DNA of 64,000 nt, from NCBI GenBank assembly GCA_032209605.1, contig JASFXZ010000005.1, positions 19,954,860 to 20,018,859 of the forward strand. Direction: 5' to 3'. A program made the translations under genes and the position numbers. The notes under the pieces were generated by a model. It saw only the letters and a list, made by a program, of their open reading frames with translations, was not told where the DNA came from and did no database searches. This document shows, piece by piece, positions 56,601 through 64,000 of this stretch (the stretch's first letter is position 1; each line of letters starts with the position of its first letter). This DNA comes from Mactromeris polynyma. Taxonomy: Eukaryota; Mollusca; Bivalvia; Venerida; Mactridae.

Positions 56601-58649
56601 TATCTTAAAGTATTTTGTGTTTTGATAGACATTCTCATGGCATAGTACATGTATATGGGCTATATACACTCTCCAGTGTCTATATCCAATACATAATGTC
56701 AACTGTCATCTATCCCATGCATACTTAGCATAGATATATTAGCTATATATTGCAAGAAGATATACATGTATGTCATAATTTTATCAAGTTATCAAAACAT
56801 GTCCTCCAGTGGCCATCCTGTGCTTCGGTGAGAGTAAATGCACTAGTTTGTATTTTATGATTTAGGTATGTTGAAAATGGTACCAAAAATAGAGGAAGTA
56901 ACTGGAGTCACCGCATATAAACCAAGGATTGGAAACTTCCTACTATAGATTTGTTTAAACTCTCACGAGCAGCGAGATTTCTTCCGAGATCAAACACGCA
57001 ATTAAATTTTGCTGTCTGTCATCTTGTTTCTGAATCGAGAGAAGTTGACATTTTGTTCTGCCATTATTGTCATGTTTACAACAGCTTTTTATTTCTTGGT
57101 TGATATTTATGTTTTTTGTCTTTAGTTAATTCAGAATAATATAGATCAATAAGTAATTACAGACATTCAACAGAGTCTATAATTGACAGAAATGAATGGA
57201 AATTGCCGACTATCGCCAATCGATAAAATGGCAGAAATTCACGATACTTACTATGCGCATGCTAAGGATTGTTGGTAAATTATATCAGCCAGTTTCCATG
57301 TCCATGCTGGAGTTCTACATAGAAAACGGACAGGAGATAGATAGGTTTATATATCACAGTAACACATTTATCAGATAAATACTTTATATCATTCTTACAG
57401 AATTCATGTGGCTAAAAATAATATCAACAGTATCTGGACGTGAACAAACTAAACAAGAATACATATATATACCATACATCATCGCAAACATGCTGAACAG
57501 GTGTAAATGTTTACCCACATAGCTACAAAACTAAACACAATCTATTGTTGGGTTCATCTCTCCTGAAATCAGGCACACAACTTCACCAGTATTAAATATG
57601 CTAGTGTTATATATGTACAGAATTATAACATTGTATGTATACAATGTAAATTGTACAACCAAAAGGTAAGGTTCTACTGTCCAGTCTGATGCTATTAAAG
57701 CTGTTTCTGCAACAGAACTTTTCACCGTATTATAAAATGTTATAAATGATTAGATCAAATATCACACTGTTAAATATTCCTACAGCTAGTCTATTACATA
57801 CATACAATGTAGGATAAGCAATAATTCCATTCTACTAATGTTACATTCATTAAAAATTCTGATATTTGAAGACGTTCTATCCTTCTGGACAGGTCAATGA
57901 AAGTGTACATTTATACAAACTCCTGAGAAATTCTTAAAACAAATGTCATTGTTCAATGTGATCACCAGTGGGGTATCATGCTATATAGGTATATGTGTAT
58001 CAGTATAGAGCAATCAACAATCAAACTGTATTGCACTGCAATACGAAATGAATATACTGATTTTTACAATACATCATTACTGCTTTTTGCAAGGGACTCC
58101 CAAGTACATAACATTATTCAGTCATGAAAACATCATATTAATCAAAAACTAAACTTAAAATGATAACTGTTAAGCTTTATCTAATTAGTCATTAAAACCT
58201 AATATTTAATCAATAGTCATTTTCGTGATTTTATGCGGAGTTGTGGACACCTATGAGGGATTTCAATCAAATATAAAGTGTTATTGCTTAAAAAAATTCT
58301 CTCTATGACTGTAAAAATACAGTGACTTTTTCATCATTTACTGCAGCATGCTATTTATCATTCATTTTTACAATCAACAATAAATAAACTGGTATGTCTC
58401 TATTTCATGATATTCAACAACTTGTCAACAAAAAATGATCATTTATCATGATATCAATAACACAGAGAGACAAAATCAACTTTCTATACTAAGTGCCGTA
58501 GAAAAATAAATACAATCTTCTGACCAAATGCAATTTCAAACAGAATTGTGAACAAAAACATCACGGAAAGACAGAGAATGAAATTAAACAGATTAGACAA
58601 ATTCACCATGTTACAAGAATGAACAAAGATGTCCAACAAACATTGCTCT

Positions 58650-58760
58650 CAGATCATGAGATGGACTCCTGAAGGAAAAAGGAAGACATAAAGAGACGAA
58701 GGAAAGACTAGTTGAAGATGTTGATGTTGTGTTGCAAGTATAACACCAATTTTCAACATT
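58650..58760 (+). mobile_element. possible non-LTR retrotransposon relic
   Basis: Reading + strand from about 58660 gives RWTPEGKRK before a break. This is the start of the RWTPxGKRxRGRPxxTW motif at the C-terminus of many RTE-like reverse transcriptases. Only about 10 codons match and stops follow, so it is a short decayed fragment at best. Confidence 0.4.
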
Positions 58761-58885
58761 ATTTCCCAACCAGCTGACCTGGTAACCAGTCTGCCTGGGT
58801 CACCTAACAGTACTAATCTGATCCTCTGCCAGCAACCCACAGCTTCCAGGTTGAACCAGAGGTGAAGGACAAATAATTGTATACA

Positions 58886-58932
58886 TAGTTCCCACATCTA
58901 CAATATTTACCTCCCTTGTTCTTAACTGTCTA
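58886..58932. mobile_element. solo MITE end
   Basis: ATAGTTCCCACATCTACAAT followed by ACCTCCCTTGTTCTTAACTG matches one arm of the element at 37534-37852. No opposite arm is found nearby. Confidence 0.75.
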
Positions 58933-60026
58933 TAGGACTATCTATTGTCTACAGTCAAATTGTCACACAGAACAAATACCTCACCCAGGATTTCTACCTA
59001 TGATCTCCATATAGGCTGTCGAGTTTTCTATTAATGGAGGCTTGGTTACGGAAAAGTTGAAAGAGATGGGATTGTCACAAAATGAGACAGAAACCAAAGG
59101 GCTGGACAGGCATGAAGGAAACTGATATTAGCCTTATGTGTAGATATACACAAAATAGATTAAATAATATAGAACGAGACCAATGCATATTGGAATATTC
59201 AGACATCATTCAATGTAACATTTTTTTATCAATACATGTACTACTATTATTGGAAGAAACTTAGGTACAAATCTTGTGTTCTGAGATCAAAGAGTGATAT
59301 TATTTGATGGATGACAGCAGCTGACGTTCGGAACTGCACAATTATGATTGTGAGCAACAAGGAAATATCTGTTGGGTGAAAATATATAACAGGAGATCAA
59401 TAATTAAAGTAATCAGTAGGTCAATGTGTCCATCAATACTTCACATTCTTGCAATCATCTCTTCATGCTACTACAGCTCATTGCTATTCTAACATAGGGT
59501 ATTACTTTGCACCCATTTGAAAAAAAAATGCCTTCTTGCAAACCACTTATATACCAGACAACTACTTATTGTTCTTAACAAAGTATTAAAGATATATTAA
59601 TGTTCAGATGTACTTTATGAATTATAAAACTGAAAGAGTATTTAATAAGGGATAAAACCAACAATATAGTCCAATATAAATAAACATATCACATCCACTA
59701 TGCAATAAATGTATCATATGAAATATTTAGTGATAAGTCTGTTATATTTTTGGCAGGTGAATGCACATGCAGAATTGAAATATCTATGAATTAGCTTGTT
59801 ATGCAAATAATCGTTTGGAATTTACGGACATAGGGTTTTTAGGGAGATTTGCTATGACAACACTTTTTTTGTACATCTGGACACTAATGTGTCTTTAAAT
59901 AACATAATAGTCTAATATTACAGAGAAAAAACAATCATTAAATCCTAACGCACCAATAACAACACACACTATTTTTCACAAATGTGTCTCCATTATATTC
60001 CAGTTTCCATGGTAACAATTTAAATA

Positions 60027-60078
60027 CTATCCTAAAAATGCATGTGTCTTGTCCTTGTGACCGAGCTCTTCAGCAAAT
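60027..60078 (-). CDS. CYB5R4: CYB5R4 last coding exon
   Basis: This 52-nt exon begins after a ctttttccag acceptor. Its first base completes a Gln codon from the previous exon, then FAEELGHKDKTHAFLG and TAG follow. Length and pattern match the C-terminus of CYB5R4, where a short Leu/His-containing tail follows CGPxPF. It is too short for an ORF scan and was found by frame and homology. Confidence 0.85.
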
Positions 60079-62970
60079 CTGGAAAAAGATCAACACATGT
60101 ACATTACAAAGCCTGTCTACTGCAGGAACTGACATATATAACCATGGAGAAGATAGAAGACAAATATCATCATGAATACAACTGACAGAACAAGATCTCA
60201 TAATATTCTTGAGGGGTTTTATTCATAAACATAATAAGACCGAAACTCAGACCGAGACTTTAAAATGTTATATGTTTTGTTTGGTTTTTAAAATCCCCAA
60301 ATAAATGACTGTGTAATATTCCAGAAAATATGTTTTTGACTCATTTTTTTGACGTTTGACCTCCAAGTGTTACCTTGACCTTTGAGCTACGGACATGGGT
60401 CCTCTGCACAACACACCATCTCATCATGATGAACATTTGTGCCAAGTAATTTGAAAATCCCTCAGTAAATGACAGTGTCATGGTCTGGACATGATGTTCT
60501 AAAACCCAATTTTGACATTTGACCTACAAGTGTGACCTTGACCTTTGAGTTACGTACATGGGTCCTCTGCACAACACACCATCTCATCATGATAAACATT
60601 TGTGCCAAGTAACTTGGAAATCCCTCAGTAAATGACAGTGTCATGGTCTGGACATGATGTTCTAAAACCCATTTTTGACATTTGACCTACAAGTGTGACC
60701 TTGACCTTTGAATTACAATAATGGGTCTTGTGCCAAACAGGCCGTTTAATCATGGTGATCAATTGTGCCAAGTAATTAGAAAATCCCTCATTAAATGACA
60801 GTGTTATAGTCCAGAAAAGATGTTTTAGACACATTTTTTTATGTTTGACCTCCAAGTTTGACTTTGACCTTAAAGCTACGGACATGTGTCCTGCGCGCGA
60901 CTCGCTGTTTCATCATGGTGAACATTTGTGTCCAGTAATTTGAAAATCTTTCTATAATTGACAGTGTATATTCAATAATGAACACATATGGTAAGTTCAT
61001 AAATTTGTTTACATTGAATGTGCAACATGTTATTCCAACTTTCAGTAAACACTCACAATGACTGCTCCCTGAGTTACTTAACCATAATTAGCCTTGTTAA
61101 GGGACTGTCAAGTTTTTATTTCAACCTCACAAAATCAGGATTCAGGTGCTCTGCTCAATCACGATGCCTCGTTAAATGAAATAAGACATCAATAACATTT
61201 TTATATATAAAGAATATCAGCTTACTGTATCACAGATTTGGTGAATGGAGTAGGACCACACGCACAGATCAACAATTTCTCTGTATCTACATCAGACAAT
61301 GCTTTCTGTACCATCTCCTTGGTAACTCTTCCACGTAAACCTTGCCAGGTGCCGTCTGCTTCAGATAAACAGTTTGTTATTGTAAACCTGAAAAATATTT
61401 TCAAAAATGATTATCAAAAATGAGCAAAACAGCCTAAAGTTATTTGACATACTGTTCAAAGAATGATGTACTGCCAAACTATGATGTCAATCTTTGTGGG
61501 TGGACAAACCCATTTTACGAATGTGATATTTATACCAAACTAGAACAAATATTAGACAAACACACTTGCACCACAAATGGCATACCTTCCAAGTTGATTG
61601 TAAAATTATATGCAAAACAATTTTTACATATGATTCTTATAACTGACGACAATGACTGTTATATCATGACACAGTGTCACATGCATGAATAAGACAAGAA
61701 GCTCAAAGTCAAGGTCAATGCATCAAGTAGAATGATGACACCTCACAGTTGTATGATAATGAATTATAACATGCCATAACAGCTTCAAAGCATAAACAAA
61801 CATACATTTCAAATTGACATTCCATTGTAATACCCTTAAGTCACATAGCAATATGAAAGACTACTAAAATTGCACATATTTTTAAAACAACAATATTTTA
61901 TGAGGTCAACAAACCTGTTATTAGACTCTGACAAGGCACACAGTTGATCTCGCCATAGGATGTCTGATTCCGTCTTGTTAAAAAACAATAATTTAGCTAC
62001 CCTGAAATATTACCATGAATGAAATATAAACAAAGGTACTAGAAATGTGTCCACAGGTATCCCAACTTTATTCCATCAAGGGGAGTAACTAAGCTTTTAC
62101 TAAGTAAATGCAAAAGAAAAAAACCAGATGTGCAATTTCATAAGAGGTTTAATATTTCTACCAAGATTGGTTACTCTATGTCAAATATTCCTAGAGGGGT
62201 GACAAAGTCAAATATGCTAATTTTCAACCATTAAAGGCCCATAACTCTGTTTTCACTGGCTGTAGAGGGGCACAACATTTGCAACATTTACAACACTTGT
62301 GGAAACACTTTAACATGCAACACAAAGCCCAAAATGCCAATATTCACCAATTCAAGACCCATAACTCTTATTTCTTGGTGGAGAGGGAAGAGAAACCCCA
62401 GGTTGCAGATATAAGGTTTGAAGACTGTAGGTTCAACAGTTCAGGAGATATGAATGACACAAGTTCTGATGGACAGACTGATGGACAGATGATTGGACAA
62501 GAGTAAATCTTAGAGCATCCCACACAGAAGTGGGGCACAAAAAAGTACTCAACTGTCTGTTAAGGAATGTTCATAGATAGGCCATACCTTCACAGTCAGA
62601 CCGATTGCTCAAATACACAACAAAGGAGACATAATTAATTACTGATGAATAGAATTCTGTGTTGTAAGCAACTACGTAAACTACAACAAGAAGGCACATT
62701 TCGAGGGTTCAGTGCAAGACTATACTAACTCCTATATAAATACATAGGAGTTAGGATGGTCTAGCGCTGAAACCTCGATTTACTGATTCAGCCAGTCCGG
62801 ACACAGTTGTACATACCTCTGAGATTCTGTATCTTGTACCATGGATTTATAGATTAATCCAGTCATGGGTGTGAAACCTGTGCCGGCAGCAAACATGACC
62901 AGATGTGTACATGAATTTAACAGATTCTCATCAAACTTTCCTTCACAACTACTGATTGATAAATGATCTC
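60027..62970 (-). CDS. CYB5R4: cytochrome b5 reductase 4, C-terminal half (last four exons)
   Basis: Seen: four minus-strand exons (62970-62817, 62001-61915, 61387-61226, 60078-60027) join in one frame with matching phases. They give about 150 residues and a TAG stop. Motifs in order are GDHLSISSCEGKF, MFAAGTGFTPM (NAD(P)H-binding glycine motif), LLFFNKTESDILWRDQL, and LLICACGPTPF (the reductase C-terminal CGP motif), ending HAFLG. Family knowledge: CYB5R4 (Ncb5or) fuses a cytochrome b5 domain, a CS domain and an FAD/NAD(P)H reductase domain, and is an ER-associated redox enzyme linked to lipid desaturation and oxidative stress. The FNKTE..I.WR.QL block fits CYB5R4 better than CYB5R1-3. The b5, CS and FAD-binding parts lie beyond the right edge. 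It is convergent with SASH1. Confidence 0.92.
60079..61225 (-). other. last CYB5R4 intron
   Basis: This 1.15-kb intron is dominated by the 163-bp tandem repeat at 60298-60965. Confidence 0.7.
60298..60965. repeat. 163-bp tandem repeat, about 4 units
   Basis: Units repeat at 163-bp spacing (CTCAGTAAATGACAGTG at 60461 and 60624, a variant at 60787). Inside are TTTGACCTCCAAGTGTGACC, TTGACCTTTGAG and ATGGGTCCTCTGCACAACAC. The middle units are closest; the outer ones are diverged. The wording matches a dispersed mollusc-type repeat that here became tandem. Confidence 0.9.
61226..61387 (-). CDS. CYB5R4: CYB5R4 exon (CGP motif)
   Basis: This 162-nt exon encodes FTITNCLSEADGTWQGLRGR, then VTKEMVQKALSDVDTEKLLI and CACGPTPFTKSVI. 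W.G..GR(V/I) and CGPxPF are the expected late motifs of the NAD(P)H lobe. The acceptor is tttttcag and the donor gtaagc. Confidence 0.93.
61388..61914 (-). other. CYB5R4 intron
   Basis: This 527-bp intron carries a plus-strand ORF at 61444-61692 with no recognisable domain. I treat it as chance. Confidence 0.6.
61915..62001 (-). CDS. CYB5R4: CYB5R4 exon (FNKTE block)
   Basis: This 87-nt exon encodes VAKLLFFNKTESDILWRDQL then CALSESNN between split Arg codons. The acceptor is atttcag and the donor gtttgt on the minus strand. FxNxTExDIxWRxQL is the conserved reductase segment after the glycine motif. Confidence 0.92.
62002..62816 (-). other. CYB5R4 intron
   Basis: This 815-bp intron is largely a dispersed repeat (about 62225-62540). 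Confidence 0.6.
62225..62540 (+). mobile_element. dispersed mollusc-type repeat
   Basis: 'aaaggcccataactctg', two 'cataactct' phrases, a GATGGACAGACTGATGGACA stretch and a 'cccacacagaagtggggcac' end are hallmarks of a high-copy bivalve repeat family. The short ORF 62279-62506 is part of it. Confidence 0.55.
62817..62970 (-). CDS. CYB5R4: CYB5R4 exon (NAD(P)H-binding motif)
   Basis: This 154-nt exon reads from 62970 down. The acceptor ttttacag and donor gtatgt are seen on the minus strand. It encodes DHLSISSCEGKFDENLLNSC, then THLVMFAAGTGFTPMTGLIY and KSMVQDTESQ. AAGTGFTPM is the glycine-rich nucleotide-binding motif. Phase 1 in and 2 out match the neighbours. Confidence 0.92.
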
Positions 62971-64000
62971 CTGTAAAACCAAAGTGAATTTCTAACACCA
63001 GAAATTATTGATAGAACGGCTGGATGCTCCCCAAAGTATGTACATGATGGATCCAAGAACCAGAACAGGTGGACAATATGCTCATCTTCTCTTTCAGGGA
63101 GCATAATTACATTACATATAACACAACATAAACGCACACACACAGAAATGTCATGTGATGTAACATATCTATCGGCTAATAAACATGATGTAATTTTTCC
63201 AGTAAAATGCTTTTTTTTCTTCAAATTTTAGAAGTTTACTGTCTAAAAAAAGACGTAACTAATGATGTACATCTACTATTCCCACAGTGAGTTTTTAGAT
63301 AATAATAGCTACAAGTAAAACCTCATTTAAAGACCCCCTCAATAATAAGACCACCTCAAAATTAAGAGCACAAATTTCAAGTCCATTCTCACTATTTTGC
63401 TCTTTATTCAAACTCGATATGAAGACCACCTCAATAAATAAGACCAGTTTTTCAAGGGTCCCAATGTGGGTCGCATTATTGAGGTTTTACAGTATTTGTG
63501 AGTGTTTCTATTTTTCATTTACATGTTTTGTATATACAAGCTTTCCTCCATTCGTGCTGTTTCAGCAAATCATTAGCTGCATCCTATGGCAGTAATTATG
63601 TGGAGAAATGTAAAACAAAGAGCACTATAGCACATTCAAAGCCTGCAATAATCCTCTAAATAGTAATAATGGCAATAATCAAGGCTCCAGAAATTTTCTT
63701 CAAATACATTTGTCCCAGACTAGTGTACATGTTTAATTTGACTTGTCCGACAAGGGAGGCTAGTTTTCCAAGCATGGTATAGGGTACAGATTAACAGTTA
63801 AGTAGGCGTGCATGAATTACATTTGTTTACTTGTAACATTAATTTCCAACATTAATTAGCATTAAAGGGATAGATCTTGGTAGTGGGCCAAGGGATTTGT
63901 TACTTAATTTGCACAGTTGGGGTGAACCACTATTACAGTATGGACTCAATTAACAAGGTCATTCATTGTATGAAAATTGGTCAGGTTCAATACAACAGTA
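62971..64000 (-). other. CYB5R4 intron running off the window
   Basis: No further CYB5R4 exon is recognised up to the edge. It holds a MITE (63313-63492). The upstream exon should be phase 1 at its 3' end. Confidence 0.55.
63313..63492. mobile_element. MITE copy 3, CAGTAAAACCTCA family
   Basis: The left end AAGTAAAACCTCATTTAAAG and the right end ATTGAGGTTTTACAG are inverted. The interior has ACCCCCTCAATAATAAG and ACCACCTCAAAATTAAG, each about once. Confidence 0.8.

Larger units (their letters stand above)
56601..60026. other. convergent intergenic region and probable CYB5R4 3'UTR
   Basis: No gene is recognised. Minus-strand transcripts of CYB5R4 must end here; the only clear minus AATAAA-type hexamer I see is near 57066, which would imply a 3'UTR of about 3 kb, so the end is uncertain. 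It also holds a possible LINE relic (58650-58760) and a MITE end (58886-58932). Confidence 0.45.

Noticed and set aside
61444..61692. Plus-strand 82-codon ORF
   Set aside because: Lies in a CYB5R4 intron, antisense, with no motif.
62279..62506. Plus-strand 75-codon ORF
   Set aside because: Part of a dispersed non-coding repeat with a GGACAGACTGATGGACAG stretch.

Overview
The window is nuclear DNA from an intron-rich, AT-rich animal, most likely a marine bivalve or another mollusc. That call rests on split genes with GT-AG introns of up to 8 kb, two recognisable metazoan proteins, and dispersed repeats of a style common in bivalve genomes: tRNA-headed SINEs with a CTCCACATGTGGAG body, CCCCCTTCGAAGAAGAG elements, and families worded like 'cataactc...gacagac...tggggca'. 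No bacterial features are present. The taxon is an inference; only the animal-type gene structure is seen directly.

Gene 1 (+ strand, 5312-52341) is a SASH1-type adaptor (SAM and SH3 domain-containing protein 1). Fifteen coding exons join in one continuous frame, with every intron phase matching, to give about 1,170 residues plus a stop. The order is a basic N-terminal region, a Ser-rich/SLY-like region, SH3, SAM1, a long Ser/Thr-rich linker, and a C-terminal SAM2. The first exon found begins at a splice acceptor, so at least one upstream exon lies in or before the first 5.3 kb. A long AT-rich 3'UTR probably follows, to about 56.2-56.6 kb.

Gene 2 (- strand, 60027-62970) is the 3' part of a cytochrome b5 reductase 4 (CYB5R4/Ncb5or) gene. 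Four exons encode the NAD(P)H-binding half of the reductase domain, from just before AAGTGFTPM through CGPTPF to the stop codon. Its 5' exons lie beyond the right edge. The two genes are convergent, with about 3.5-4 kb between them.

The introns hold most of the remaining content. There are eleven tandem arrays with unit lengths of 17, 28, 34, 36, 37, 50, 51, 52, 56-60, 108 and 163 bp. There are several terminal-inverted-repeat elements, including one with clean TTA duplications (PIF/Harbinger-like) and a family starting CAGTAAAACCTCA present three times. There are tRNA-derived SINEs, one with an intact 12-bp target duplication, and older SINE relics. Several arrays produce long open frames that are repeat artefacts, not genes. 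I found no RNA gene that I would call functional, no CRISPR array, and no undescribed multi-gene system. The most unusual material is the repeat biology inside one gene.
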